In this document: in pieces, positions 22,997 to 35,221 of the stretch
How positions within the stretch are numbered: position 1 is the first letter of the stretch
Layout: each line of letters starts with the position of its first letter
NCBI RefSeq assembly: GCF_017591425.1
Contig: NW_024467120.1
Coordinates: 8,804,001-8,868,000 of the forward strand
Direction: 5' to 3'
Source of the DNA: Ochotona curzoniae
Taxonomy: Eukaryota > Chordata > Mammalia > Lagomorpha > Ochotonidae
Length of the DNA stretch: 64,000 bases
The notes under the pieces: model-generated
The model's database searches: none
Told to the model about the DNA's origin: nothing
The model's input: only the letters and a program-made list of their open reading frames with translations
Made by a program: the position numbers and the translations under genes

Positions 22997-24261
22997 AGTC
23001 TTTTGATATACTTCAGGGAAGAAAAACATGTGTCTTTAGTTCACAGAAAATTTTACCCCTTATATTTTCATAAGGATGAAAAATTAGAAATAGATGACTG
23101 TTTTCTCAGACTGATTTCTGAGGGGATAACACCTTTTGTGAATATACAAAATATAATGCTGCTGACTCAGAGGAACAAAGAAACCTCTCTGAGATGAGGT
23201 CAGAGGCATGGGCAGTGCTCATGGAAGGCTGAGTCTAATGAGCCATTGGTCAGAAGTTGAGCCCTGCTTGCGGCTCTGGTGGAAAACCTCTTTTGGGTTT
23301 TAGGCAAGAGAGAGACATAATTCAATATATGTTTCACTGGCTCCTGGGCTGCCTGGGAGACTGAATCACAGATAGGCAGTCATGGAAAATTCAGGACCAA
23401 ATAGAAGGCACCTGGAGTTGTCCAGCAAAGGGAAGAAGGTGATTTGACCTCTAGTGGTAGAGAAAAATGACATTTGACAGCAGTATATATAGTGATTGCC
23501 GATCAAATACAGTAAAATTATGTATGACTCCATCTGGTGTCAGCAACCCAGAATCTGGCAATATGATACATACCAGAAGGAGCAGAGGTGCACATAGAGC
23601 CCTAGATATCTGTTTTGGTTTTGCCAAGTTGATCTGTGTAAGGTGCCACGTTAGACATCAGGTATATTTGACCCCCTAAGTGTAACCAGTCATAATATGC
23701 ATCTGCATTCTGTGTATGGGGTGCTCTCAAAAATGTTTTTAGAAAAAATATCCGGTTATACTTGTATGCTTGCCATACATGTGTTCCTTGTAATTAAATT
23801 CCTAATGAAAACATGAATTTTAGAAAACATTTAAACAGACATTCAAAGGGGAGATGAATGGGGGAAGGAGAGCAGCAGAGGGGAGAAAAATGGAGGTGGG
23901 GGAATGACATTGGAGGAGGGCATTGTCTATGCTCTGATTCAGTCCCCGAGTACCCACACAAGGAAGGGTTGTCAAGGCTGCTAAATGCAGGAGCTGGGAA
24001 CTCAGTGTCTTCCGTGTGCCTCTTGTTTATGGAGTGGACAGAAGAACATCTTGTTAGAGGTCCATGTTGCCTCATCCTGAGCTTGTTGAAATAAGATAAT
24101 GTCTTAAAATGGCAGCAGTCAATCTGTCTTTTTACCATCACCACACTAACGTTGAATAGTATTTCCTTATATAACACTTTATGATATGGAACTTCCAATT
24201 CCCAGCCATGTTCTCACACGTTTTTTCTGTTCAACACAAGCTATGATAAAATGTTAGAGCA
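22997..24261. other. Unclassified intergenic DNA
   Basis: No recognised gene or repeat. Frames at 23467-23679 (+) and 23794-24198 (-) show no domain. A purine-rich patch lies at 23.85-23.92 kb. Confidence 0.5.
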
Positions 24262-24570
24262 TGAGGCTGATGTTTTGCAACAGCAGGTTAAACGTTTGTG
24301 ATACCAGCATCCCGTGTTAGATTGGGTTTGAGGTCTGGCTCCATTTCAATTCCAGCTTCTTAATAGTGTGCAGCCCCAAGGGGACCCTGTGATGACTCAA
24401 GTATTTGGGCCCTTGCCTCCAGCATACAGGAAGAGTGGGATTGAGTTCTGGATTCACGGCTCTAGCCTGACCCAGCCGGAGCTAATGTGGGCATCCATGC
24501 ACTGAACTGGAAGATGGAAGATCTTTTTATCTATTTGTCTCATTCTGCTTTTCAAATTCTGCTTTTTCAA
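24262..24570 (+). mobile_element. CSINE, old subfamily
   Basis: 'gaggctgatgttttgcaacagcaggttaaac', 'accagcatcccgtgttag', 'ccctgtgatgactcaagtatttgggcccttgcc', 'agatggaagatctttttatc' and tail 'ctgcttttcaaat'. A GA-rich stretch (about 24571-24645) follows it. Confidence 0.82.
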
Positions 24571-24645
24571 AGAGAAGGAGGGAAGCAGGGTGAAGAGAGC
24601 AGGGTAGGGGGAGAGAGAGAAGAAGAGTGAGGAGGGGAAGGAGAA
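24571..24645. repeat. GA-rich low-complexity tract
   Basis: Purine-only or nearly so ('gagaaggagggaagcaggg', 'gagagagagaagaagagtgagg'). Probably an expanded SINE-tail or homopurine tract. Confidence 0.85.
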
Positions 24646-24667
24646 GTTTGGCATAGTCATCAATATG

Positions 24668-24950
24668 CCACCTAGGTACTACATCCCATATTGCAGTGGC
24701 GGTTTAAGTCCAGGTTCTGCTTCCCACTCCAGCTACCTGCTGATATGCACTGTGGGAGGCAGCATAATGATGGCTCAAGTGGCTGAGGCCCGGCCGTGAA
24801 TATTGGAGATGTGGGTTCAGTTCTGTGCTCCTGGCTTCGACCTGATTCGGTGTAGGCTGTTTTGAACTTTCAGGGAGTCAATCTTCAAGCATCAGATAAC
24901 TCTCTGTGTCTGTCTCTTGATCTCTACTTTTCATACAAAATGAAAGGTAG
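24668..24950 (+). mobile_element. CSINE, old subfamily, 5' end missing
   Basis: 'ctacatcccatattgcagtgg', 'ctgcttcccactccagctacctgctgat', 'aatgatggctcaagtggctgagg', 'ctcctggcttcgacctgattc' and 'ctctgtgtctgtctc' followed by a 'catacaaaatg' tail. Diverged. Confidence 0.78.
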
Positions 24951-25059
24951 GTTTTAGAAATATGTATAGTAGATATTAAATAGAATCATCTGGTTGCTTG
25001 TAACTTCATCAATCAAGAGTGAGTTTGTGTTTTTTCTCATTTATTTTTTATTCCTTTTT

Positions 25060-25389
25060 TTAAGAAAAGGTTTATTTTTATTGGAAAGTCAGATATACAT
25101 TGAGGAGGAGAGACAGAGAGGAAGATCTTCTGTCCACTGATTCATTCCCCAAGTGACCTCAATGGCTAGAGCTGAGCTAATCTGAAGCCAGGAGACTAGA
25201 GCTTCTTCCAGGTCTCCCGTGAGGGTGCAGGGTCCCAAGGCTTTGGGCCATCCTCAATTGCTTTCCCAGGCCATAGCAGGGAGCTGGATGGGAAGTGGGG
25301 CTACTGGGATAGAACCAGCGCCCATATGGGATCCCAAGGTGTGCAAGGCAAGGACTTTGGTGGCTAGGGTACCGTGCTGGGCCCTGCCT
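25060..25389 (-). mobile_element. CSINE, full length
   Basis: The plus strand opens with the tail complement ('ggtttatttttattggaaag') and runs through 'gaggaagatcttctgtcc', 'ccaggtctcccgtgagggtgcagggtcccaaggctttgggcc', 'cccaggccatagcagggagctgg', 'gcgcccatatgggatccc' and 'accgtgctgggccc'. Well preserved, with the young-type tail. Confidence 0.95.
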
Positions 25390-27579
25390 TTTTATTTTTT
25401 TTTTTTGCAATAAGAAAAGCAATTTAACTTGCATCATATTTGTTTGTAAATCCCTGAAGCAAGAATTCTTTGTTTTAAACTGTGATTTTAAAATGCTTTT
25501 CAGTGTTTTTAATGATAGGGAATATAATTTTTTTATATTATGCAATTTGACAACCTTTACTTCTTATCTTTAGGATCATGTGTCCTACATAGAAAGACTT
25601 TCTAATTTTCAAGGTTATAGATTTAAAAAAAAAACCTTAATTTTTTTCGAGTAATTTTATGGTTTGTTTTTTATAACATCAGTGTTTGGAACACCTGCTC
25701 TCTGTGAGTTGTGGAGGAATGCTCTCACTCTTTAGCATGCATCTCTTAAAGTAACATGCTTAAAGTCTTTTAACACATATTACATTTGAAAACCAGGGAT
25801 TGCAGACTTTAGAAAGACTAATGAAATTTTAGAGCTACAATATACCTTTGAGGGCATCTATTGGGTTGAGCTCACCTTCTGAACGGGGAAATGGAAGTGA
25901 ACATAGACAAGGATACAGTAGTAATGTGTTTCACCTAAATGCCTTGCTTTGTTGTCACCAAAAAGAACCAGGAGACAGTAAAAAGAATGTTGCTTCTTCC
26001 CACACTCAGAGTATTGCATTCCTTTTTCTACTTACCATCATATGAGTCTCCCTGTATTGATCATCCTACTAGATTTCAGAGGATAAGATGTGTTGCAGGT
26101 TTTGAGAGTTATCAAGGAGGTGACCTGTGACTCACCACATGTTTTCATTTTTTTGCCCAAATTCAGACTGTTACCACCTGTTGCTATAACCAGTGGGTTA
26201 GCTGTAAAGGCATCTCTAAATGTGGACATTGTCCAGTTTGTTCAGTTAGCTGTTAAAGATGAGGGGAGGTAGATATGGGTGGGAAACTCCTCGACTTACC
26301 CCAGGCGCCTCAGCCTTGCCTAAGTCAGCAACATGTTTTGTGACCTGATTCCACATTTTTCTTGGATGATGGAGTCAGCCAAAAATGTTTTATGAAGGAA
26401 TTGAAGTGTTTTGAGAAAGAAGATGCAGAACTCTGTATCCTATGATGCAGGCATTGTCTAGTCTCCTGTGGGCAGGGAAGTGAAACTTTGGGTTGTGTGG
26501 TCTATCCTTTTTAACTGTATAAAAAAAAAGTTGGTTCTATTCTTTTGGAGAATACCCATCCTTCATAGAAACTTGAAATTCATGGAGTCAGTTTTCTGCA
26601 TTGGTTTCCTTGAAACTCGGTAGCTTGACAAAACTGCATTGTAAATAATTGTTAGCATTATTACTGTTTAAAGGACACTGTGTTGCCCTTGTTAATACCC
26701 CTGTCTTTCTTGCTTCACAGTAATGTCTCAGGCTGTTTTAAAAAATGACAATGGTTATAAATAGCAATTTAATTATAGATACAAGAGATTTACTGCTCTA
26801 ATTATGGCTGCTGTTAAATTTCAAAGGGACTGACATAAGCCATCAACACATCCCATACAAGGATCCATCTTGCTATTATAAAAGCTACCTGCCAATTGTT
26901 TGTCAGCTGACTGACATGCAACACTGCACACATTATCTCCAGAATTAGTGATACTGATGGTTTTGCCATGCTTAATGTATGTAGGCAATGCAATGCAAAG
27001 GCATGGAATCCAGGATTACTCACTTAGGGACAACTATGTGTTGTTATATATATATAACAAACTATATATGTTTCATCAGTATATATGTATACTTCATGCG
27101 TCACCATTTCTTCTCAAGGAATTTAAAAATTTTTTTTGATTCAATCAGTACATTTTCACAGAATTCCTTTATGGAAAATGCAATCATTTTGAGAAACAAA
27201 CACACACATAATATTTTTGTTAGGCATTTAGACAAAATTTATGTTACCCTTATTGTATCTGACAATTACTAGTTGTTTACTGTTGTCAGAGCATAGATTT
27301 TTCTAATAGTCTCATTTGAGACTGAGTCCTTCAGCATACATATGATCAAACTTTTGGATAATGATATAATTATTATACATCTTTAGGGGCACACATGAGT
27401 TTTTGTGAAATTTGCTGGTAATTTACACTGTTACAGTCATATCTCAGCTCCTGTCTTTACCCACCCTCATCCCACCTCCCACAGCTGGGCAAGCCCACCA
27501 CTTCTGAGCCTTCCTGAACTATCTCTCATCAGAGCGTATCTCACTCATGCCAGGCCAGTTATCTAATGGGAACTGCTCT
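25390..27579. other. Single-copy DNA, including a candidate conserved element
   Basis: No supported gene. A (TA)n-type stretch lies at about 27037-27065. The 26.74-26.99 kb block is repeat-free with homeodomain and TCF-like cores (see findings). Short frames here are unrecognised. Confidence 0.5.
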
Positions 27580-27840
27580 AGGTTTGGCAGTGGCTTGAAT
27601 GTGTTCCCCAAGAGCTTATGTGTTGGTATTTCATTTTAGGAACAGAAAATAAATTAGTGCAGTTTGCATTAATTATCCTCTGATATCTGGAATTTGGGTA
27701 GCCAAGTACCAACATTTTAGTAGCCAGTGATCTTCTCTCTCATGATGTTTCCCATTTCCTAAACCTTCTGACTTGTTGGGGTTCCTCTGGCTCTTTCAGT
27801 CCTTGAAAGTTGTGCTAATAAACTCTAGGCCTGGCGGAGG
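27580..27840 (+). mobile_element. MLT1-like LTR fragment (ERVL-MaLR)
   Basis: 'ggcttgaatgtgttccccaagagcttatgtgttgg' closely follows the MLT1 start ('ggtttgaatgtgtcccccaaaa.ttcatgtgttgaaa'), and a later 'gtgctaataaactctagg' sits where the LTR polyadenylation signal would be. The middle is eroded. Confidence 0.45.
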
Positions 27841-28322
27841 TTCTGTGTTCAGAGCCGATGAAGTTAACTTTCAAGCTTATGGTTTGCATACCATCCCACT
27901 GCAGGCATATTGCCCATTTATTCTCATGCTCCTAGAAGCTGCTGTTTTCTAACTTGGAAATACTCATCTATTATTAAGTCATATGTTGAACCAGGATTCC
28001 CATTCTGACAGGTTGAACCACGGCAGATATACCAGTTCCCAAACTGGTAAAATACATGCTATCAGTTGCTAAATTGTGATCTGAGAACCATCCACTGCCC
28101 ACCTCACCCCCACTGTGCCCCTCATCATCTTTAATTATCTCTAACACTCTTTGAGGTCTCCCCAACAGGCAGCTGCTACAGCAACCTCAGGGTCATCCCC
28201 TGATACATCCAGAGACATGCGAGACAATTTTTCTGTAACAGTCAGTGTCTGTTATGATTAGATGGTTATTGTGTCTGTGGTAGTGTGTTAGTTACTAGTG
28301 ATACCAATGTAATTAAAAAAAA
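27841..28322. other. Unclassified intergenic DNA
   Basis: Nothing assigned. 'ttgaaccacggcagatatacc' and the C-rich 'cccacctcacccccactgtgcccc' hint at an old repeat, but no family could be named. Confidence 0.4.
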
Positions 28323-28575
28323 ATTATTTGGGAGAAGAGAGAGATGAATTTCCATCTGCTGGCTTTGTTACTCCACAAATGCCTGCAGTGCCTAAAGACT
28401 AAACCAGGGAGCCAAGAACTCAATTCAGTCTTCTGCTTGGTAACAGGATCCCAATTCATTAGCGTTGCCTGCTGCCTCCTAGGGTATGCAATAGCAGGAA
28501 GCTGGAGTCATGCATTGGAACTGTAACATGAATCCAGTGTGTTGGATGTGGGTTGTAGGCATCCTTGTCATGAAG
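28323..28575 (-). mobile_element. CSINE, old subfamily
   Basis: Antisense landmarks: 'gagagagatgaatttccatctgctggctttgttactccacaaatg', 'agggagccaagaactcaattcagtc', 'ctgctgcctcctagg', 'gcaggaagctggagtcatgc' and 'ggatgtgggttgtaggcatcc'. Confidence 0.8.
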
Positions 28576-31324
28576 AGGAACACCTGTCCCTTACTTTCTT
28601 TTCTTTTCTCCTTTTGACTTGCACAAAAGAGAGGCCCTGCATTTTGGGTAACTGGACAGATTTTCTGGCAATACCTGTACCATGAAAAATTAGCCTTACG
28701 CTCTTCTAGACCCACCTCACAAATGATGAATCGATCTCTCCTTGTTAAGCACTTTTTAATGTCTTAAGTATGCAGGTATGGGCGATGCCACTTTGTAGTC
28801 AGTATAAAAATGAGAAAGAGACACAGAGCTAGCAAAATGAAGAAATTTGAAGCAGAAGCCTGCCAATGATGGTGCAATTTTATTAGATTGTAGGTCAAAG
28901 CAGTTGGTCACGTCTCTGGTTTAGTGACATTCAAAAGACATAATTACAGTAAGACGGCCACATTATGCCAGCATGAATAGTTTCTTTCTTGGGATAACTG
29001 ATCCCAAAGGGTGGCAAGAATTATTTCCTTATGTATTCTATTGGCATTTGTTTTGTCAGAACATAACAAATTATACATAAATCCCATTTTATAAATGGTA
29101 CACTGTGCATTAAATACAGAATAATATGTCATTCTGTCAGAGTATAGCAATAGCAAATTGTTTGTTGATTGATTCATTATCCTCAAAGCCAAATTGAAAA
29201 AATCATTACTGGATTTATGATGAAGAATTTCCTTAAAAATGAATTATTTAAATAGCTGATGCTGAAATAATAATAAAAACATTTTTATTTTTTCCGTGTT
29301 TAAAGTGTTCCCCAGTGACTGCCATGTCTTGCTTATCACCTTTATTGTTTCTCATGGCATTAATGATGTATTAGATGGATTTATAATGATATTTGATTAC
29401 AACTGATGTGAAATTTGTATGACAGCATGAGTGATGTTTTAAATAGTATCTGGTGTCCTTCAGGAAGCCTTGATACCTAATTTTGCATCACTCCAAATTT
29501 CTTGTTTCTCATTGCATTACTATTCATTTTTATTTTTTTTTTGACTTTCTAAATGTCCTATTGAATTAAGAACACATGGCTTTGGCAAAACCAGTAGTAA
29601 TGCATACTACCTAGAAGCGTAAACTCAAAGATTAAATCTGAGTAGCACCAATGAATCGAGACAGAATTAAGCCTGCATTGTCCCTGAATATGTGACCTTG
29701 GTCTTTTTGGAAGCAATTGAGTTAGTTTTTAGATTTTTTTTGGGGGGGTAATTAAAATAGATCATCTTTGCTCAGCATTTGTCTAGCCAGTTGCTTGACG
29801 GATCCTCAGCTTTATTTTACCAGGCTGAAGCCATATCATCTTTACATATTTACAGTTTACATATTTACAGTTTCCTTTTCAAGATTTTTGTTTATACCTT
29901 TCTGAACTGTGTGCTAATTATCACATACTCAAAAGCCTGAAATTTCATGTTTGCAACATTTGACCTCACTTTTGCTGTCTTTATCACAGGACCTTTTCCT
30001 TGTAACTATGCCTCAACCACACTTACCGTGGGTCTCTGAGAGGGCAGATCAGAACAGATATTTAATCACTGTGTGTGATAGGGCACAGAATCCTCTTTTA
30101 TGTGGATTAGGCAGTGATCTGATCTTTGGGTAAATCTCAGTTTGGATTGAGAAATCCCCATTTTTGACTGATTTGGTTTCAACTGTATACAACCAAAGGA
30201 GTGAATCGTCAGAACAGACAAGATTTGTGGATATCTTTACCTGGTTGTTATTGTTTTAGAGAAGCCTGCCCTATGTTTCTTTCCCCTGATGGAGGGGTTG
30301 GGAGCCCAACAATAAAAATAACTAAAATAAGTGATTCTTTCTCAGATTTTGTCAAACTAATTCCCTTGCTCATCAGTCCATGGTTTTAATGGTCTGAGCT
30401 AAAATCTTGTCACGTGCACCTTCTTAGGGTCGAGATATTTGTCACCAGTGTTTCTGAACTCAAATACAGGACTGTATTAAGAGTGAAAAATAATACAGCA
30501 CCATCTCTAAAGCTTTAAAGTTATCACCAACCTGGGGACTTTGTTTTACAGGATTTAAGATTTAGAAAGAAAGGTAGGTTGTGGAGCTACTGTGATAACA
30601 AAAACAAAAGCTTGGTCTCCAAGTCATTTGAACTGTATAAAGGAATGAACTTGTCACAAAGGGACTGGAAGAAAGCTCTGAATTTGAGTCAGTAGAATGC
30701 ACAGGAGAACACTTAGCACTGAGTAAAGGCACAGAGGTACTGGGGGATACCTGCGAAGGAGAAACCTGGGAATTCCAAGTGCAGCGGAACACTCTGCTGG
30801 GATAGGAAGCCTTGCTTGAATGAAAATACAGCTGAATGTGTGTTACAAACACATTCCACACCTGCTTAGAAAACTTCTAGACCTTATGGTGAAAGTCTGG
30901 ATACGGATTACTTTTTGTACTTAAATGGGATCTTAAAATTGTCTTTCTAGCAGACAGGGAGTCTTTAATAAAACACAATGAATAAAAAAATTTCAAAGAG
31001 AATATAGTCAGTATAACTTGACACTAAATCTACATGATACACATTGGAACATTCTTATTTTCAGAAGTAGGAGTTAATTTTTGTCAGGTTTATAATGTAA
31101 GTTAATTCGTAAGCATGCCTAAGATGTGATTCTGAAATTTTTTTTCCTGAAGTTAGTGTGAATTATTAAAGCAACCTGATAAAAAGAAACTGGTCCTGTA
31201 AGATTTTGTTTGGCGTAACAGTGAAGATATCTGTTGGGGTTCTTGCATCACTTGTTGGGGTCTCTAGGTTCAAGTTCTTGTTCAGTTTCATATTCCAGCA
31301 TTTGGATGATGTGTATCTTAGAAA
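28576..31324. other. Single-copy AT-rich DNA
   Basis: No gene or dispersed repeat recognised over 2.7 kb. Blocks at 28.94-29.20 and 29.28-29.50 kb are repeat-free candidates for conserved non-coding sequence. A perfect 15-bp tandem duplication lies at 29841-29870. Open frames (e.g. 30562-30861 minus) show no domain. Confidence 0.55.
29841..29870 (+). repeat. Perfect 15-bp tandem duplication
   Basis: 'tttacatatttacag' occurs twice in direct succession with no mismatch. Probably a recent slippage event. Confidence 0.97.
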
Positions 31325-31492
31325 GTAGTAGATGATGGCTCCAGTACCTGGGTTCCTGCCAGTCATGTGGGAAACCTGGATTGAGCTCTTGAGTTGGTCC
31401 AGCCGTAGCTATTGTGTTCATTGGGGAGTGAGCAAGAGGTTAGGAAATGTTTTTTTTTTATCAGTGTGTGTTTTTCTGCCTTTTAAATAAAA
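31325..31492 (+). mobile_element. CSINE 3' fragment, old subfamily
   Basis: 'agatgatggctccagtacctggg', 'catgtgggaaacctggattgagctc', 'ggtccagccgtagctattg', 'attggggagtgagcaagagg', tail 'ctgccttttaaataaaagc'. The head is missing or erased. Confidence 0.75.
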
Positions 31493-31914
31493 GCTAAAAT
31501 TATCCCAATATAATTGATACTACTGAAACATAATATCATAGAAATTATCCTTTCTCCCCTAAAAGTATGTGTCCTAAACAATTATACATGAAAATATACA
31601 TATGAGTGTACTTCAAAATGTCCACTGACTATGGGATTTGAAAGATCATCTGGATGCATAAAGGAAACACTAATTTGATAGCAAGAATAGAATATTCTAC
31701 TCTGCCTTTAGAACCTACTGTGAGGCTTACTGTGAGGGTCACATGTGCATAAACCCAATGTAAAGTATACGTGCATCATAATATTATTAACCCAAACTTT
31801 CTGAAGTGTTGTGTGGATGTAGATGTGGGTAGTGGTAGAAATATAGATATATCGGTAAGTATTCAGAGCTACATGTGTAGATATAGATGAAGATGCAGAT
31901 AATATAAAGGTGAT
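31493..31914. other. Unclassified AT-rich DNA
   Basis: Nothing assigned. 'gtgtacttcaaaatgtccac' near 31610 faintly resembles the ends of the palindromic element at 13.7 kb. A GATATA/GATGTAGAT-rich stretch lies at 31.8-31.9 kb. Confidence 0.4.
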
Positions 31915-32241
31915 GCCAAGGACTCGATATGTTGGTCTAATGGCTCAAGTGTTTACCTTGTGTGTGTTGGGGTCCCATATGGGTGCTAGTTTGTATCCCA
32001 GCTGCTCCACTTCCCATCCAGCTCCTTGCTTATGGCCTGGGAAAGCAGTTGAGGATGGCCCAAAGGCTTGGGACCCTGCACCCGTGTGGGAGACCAGGAA
32101 GAAGTTCCTGGCTTTGGATTGGCTCAGCTCCAGCCTGTTACAGTAACTGGAAGAATGGAACAACAGATGGAAGATCTTTCTTTCTGTCTCTCTTCTCTGT
32201 AAATATGACTTTCCAATAAAAATGAATAAATCTTTAAAAGA
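31915..32241 (+). mobile_element. CSINE, full length
   Basis: 'ggtctaatggctcaagtg', 'ttggggtcccatatgggtgc', 'cagctgctccacttcccatccagctcc', 'ggcctgggaaagcagttgaggatggcc', 'gtgggagaccaggaagaag' and tail 'ctttccaataaaaatgaataaatc'. Moderately diverged. Confidence 0.95.
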
Positions 32242-34145
32242 AGATGACCCTCAGCCAGCTTATAATCATTGTGGATGGAATGTAAATTAAACATGAGACC
32301 TTCAGTATCCAATCTTGCCAACCTTGTTCAGGGAACTTTGCAGTGTTTTCCTAAATGGTTTGACGTTTTGTTCAGTTAGAAGAACTTAATAATATTAAGT
32401 AGCAGTAATGCTTGAGGAAATTATTTTAGAAGAAGGAAATGATAAACTTGGCAGCTTGACTGTGTTTTGAATTGCTTGCTTACTGGATGTAACCCAGCCC
32501 TTCTCAATCAAAAAGTAGTGGTAATTCTGTTCAGATGAGTAGAGCTGAAATCAGGAATTGAAGTATTTTGGTATTGATGACCTCACACTTGACTGGAACC
32601 TGTCTCAGCTTCCTTCTTTGTACAAGTCTCAGTAGAGGGCTGGAGTCAGCTCTCCCTTTGGGCCAGAGGTATGTGTTTCGAAGAAGTAGTGCTTGAATAG
32701 AATGAACATGGCGGCACTGAGAGATTGAGGCAACGGAACATGCAGTTCAAGAGAACTTATTTCATTGATGAGTAGTCAGACAATTGTTCGTACTTTTTAA
32801 TTAAATGAAATTACTCTCTAGAGACTAGAATAGTTGAAGTGTTTTTCTAATAAAACAAAACTAGATGTCTAATGTGCTCATCAAGATAAAAACCTACTAA
32901 ATATACTCTATACAAAATTAAACAGAATTGATTCAACATTAAAACTTCATTCATTATTAAGGTAATAATGCTATTTAATCTGGACCGTCTGTGGCAGTTT
33001 TATCCAAGTCTGATTGAACATATAGAGTTCTTTCCTAATAGAAGTACGTGCTAGTAAGGGGGAAATTTTTCTCCTATTAGTAGTTTTATCATGCCAGAAA
33101 ATATAAAGTTAAACACATGAAATTTTCACTGAAACTTTATTTCCTTTGGCTGTTTTCCTTAGGCATTTTCCCTCATTGTTTCTTTCCAAACGCTCATTTA
33201 CAGACCTTTCTTCCCAGCCCATATTAAAAAGTCAACTCTATAGTATATCTTTTACTGTTTTTTATTTAAAGCTTTATTCCCTAGGTGTTCAGAAATGTTG
33301 GTGAAAACTGTGCTGTTTAATGACAAAATTTTTCACACCTGCGCCTGTACCTTGTACTGAGGTTGAAGGCTTGACTTTGGAGAACATATTTTAGTATTTC
33401 CAAGATTATTGGTTTTTATTTTCCATTGAAAAACAGGTTAACTCCAGAAATGGTGGCATTGTGGGAATGAAATGCTGACTCAGAATCTGTAAGAAAAATG
33501 ATCGGCACTGTGGCTGGCTGATTTAACCTGTTCATTTTCACCAACTCGGACAACTCTCTTTGCTCTGGGCAGCAGTCTTGGATTTTGTGCAGTCAGTTGT
33601 GATCATAACACACAACGTTCCTATTTCTGACAGCATTTGCAGTGTTAACATTTTCAAGAGCACATTCTTTTCCCTGTACTGTAACCTTGTGCTGTGGGGG
33701 ACTGGAGGCTCCGAGCTCAACACCTGGATTCTGTTCTCTGATGACAGCCCATAAAATTGTAGCACTGGAGAGAGCCTCAGCCTTCCAGAGTTAGCAAGAC
33801 ATTCTCCCTGCCTGTCTCCCCACCCTGCTCTCGGCTTTATTTTGCCTATTCTGGGAAGGGAAGGAGCTGTTCAAATGTGCTTTGCCAAACTAGCTGTGCC
33901 CAGCTTAAGCGGGGCCTTTCCACCTGGGAAGTCACAGAGGTGCCCAGGGGAGCCATGCCTGGATTTTTGCTGGTGACATCTATACCTCTGAGTTCAAGGG
34001 CTTTTTTTTTTCTCCTTCCCCCACAACATGGTTTGCTCTTTTACAGTCAGCCTCCCTTGCTCAAATGCTCAATCATATATATTGCATTTTACAATTAGGG
34101 TGTACTAGAACTAGAGCAATATTGTAGCTAGAATATTCTAATTTT
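32242..34145. other. Single-copy DNA
   Basis: No supported gene. A 40-base string near 33497 ('gatcggcactgtggctggctg') may be a relic of a CSINE head. The 33.5-33.95 kb part is G+C-richer but shows no recognisable exon. Confidence 0.5.
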
Positions 34146-34433
34146 TAAAAGAGATTTATTGATTTATATTTGAAAGGTAGATTTTACAAAAAGAAGAGAT
34201 AGAGAATAGCAAATCCACTGTTTAGAAAATCCAGTGTCGCTGGAAGCCAAGAGATTTTTCTTGGTCTCCCATGTGGGTGCAGGGGCCCAAGGACTTGAGC
34301 CATCTTCTGCTGCTTTCCCAGGCTATAAACAGGGACCTGATGGAAGTAGAGCACCTGGGATTCCAACTGGTGCCTGTATGGGATGCTGGTGCCACTGGGA
34401 AAAGGATTAGCATGCTGCACCACCATGCTACAC
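34146..34433 (-). mobile_element. CSINE
   Basis: Antisense: 'gagatttattgatttatatttgaaagg', 'gctggaagccaagagatttttcttggtctcccatgtgggtgcagggg', 'cttctgctgctttcccaggct', 'tggtgcctgtatgggatgc'. Old to middle age. Confidence 0.88.
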
Positions 34434-35221
34434 TATATTCTAATTTTTGATAAGTCAGTCTACATGTTTAGCCTTGTTAACATCACATGCTTATCAGAAT
34501 AGATGCAATACAAGAGGAGATGAAATGGCTTAAAGGAGAGGTCATACCTCCGTGGACCAGAAGTAGCATAGAAAAGCATCTTCGGGGGGAACAGAACTGA
34601 GAAGCTGCTGGAGTGTTTTCAGGAAGCAGACAGCAGGCCTGCAAGGCCAGCTCCTGTGAAAGCTAACTGTTTTCAGGATAAGATGAGGGGGACAGTCTCT
34701 GTAGGGGTTCTCTGTATCTTAGGGGCCACTTCTTCTCCACCCTGACTGTTCCCTTAAAAAGGCTGAAATCTACTTCTGACAAAACTCTGCCTTTGAGCTG
34801 GAGAATAGAGCGTGTCTCAGTCATAGCAGAGGAGCAAAACATGTCAATTGATGACTTAGTTGTGATTCATAAAATATTTCAGTCTTACGACAAGGAAGGG
34901 GCTGTTCCTGCCATTTTAAAGCCTTCTGGAACGATCTATGACTTGGGAATAAGCAGAGATGATTTTCATAAAAACATCAGCAACAATGAAAGGCCAAGGG
35001 TTCCACGCAAGAAGAGGCATGGAAATAATGTAAAGACTTCCACGATGTGGGCATCACAAAGCAGGGTTTAGGGGAGTGAGGAGCCCCTATGCTTCTAAAT
35101 CTGTATCATGCCATCTATTCACTTTATATACATAAAAAGGAATGGAGGGATTCATTTTATAGGCTTGTTCTGTTAGAGATGGAACTCACCAGGCACACCT
35201 TGTATAAAATATTTATGTAGT
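34434..35221. other. Unclassified DNA with a short unrecognised open frame
   Basis: No repeat recognised. A plus frame runs from about 34770 to a stop at 35071. Its first ATG is at 34839 ('atgtcaattgatgac'), giving about 77 residues that are mostly hydrophilic, with Lys/Arg toward the end. No family recognised; it is probably chance. Confidence 0.4.

Noticed and set aside
22688..23197. 169-codon plus-strand open frame
   Set aside because: Most of it lies across an antisense old CSINE, and the predicted residues are those of SINE translation. No domain.
24571..24645. Possible regulatory GAGA tract
   Set aside because: It directly follows an old CSINE tail and is more simply explained as low-complexity expansion.
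25177..25545. 122-codon minus frame
   Set aside because: Covers the minus-strand CSINE and its AT-rich flank; not a gene.
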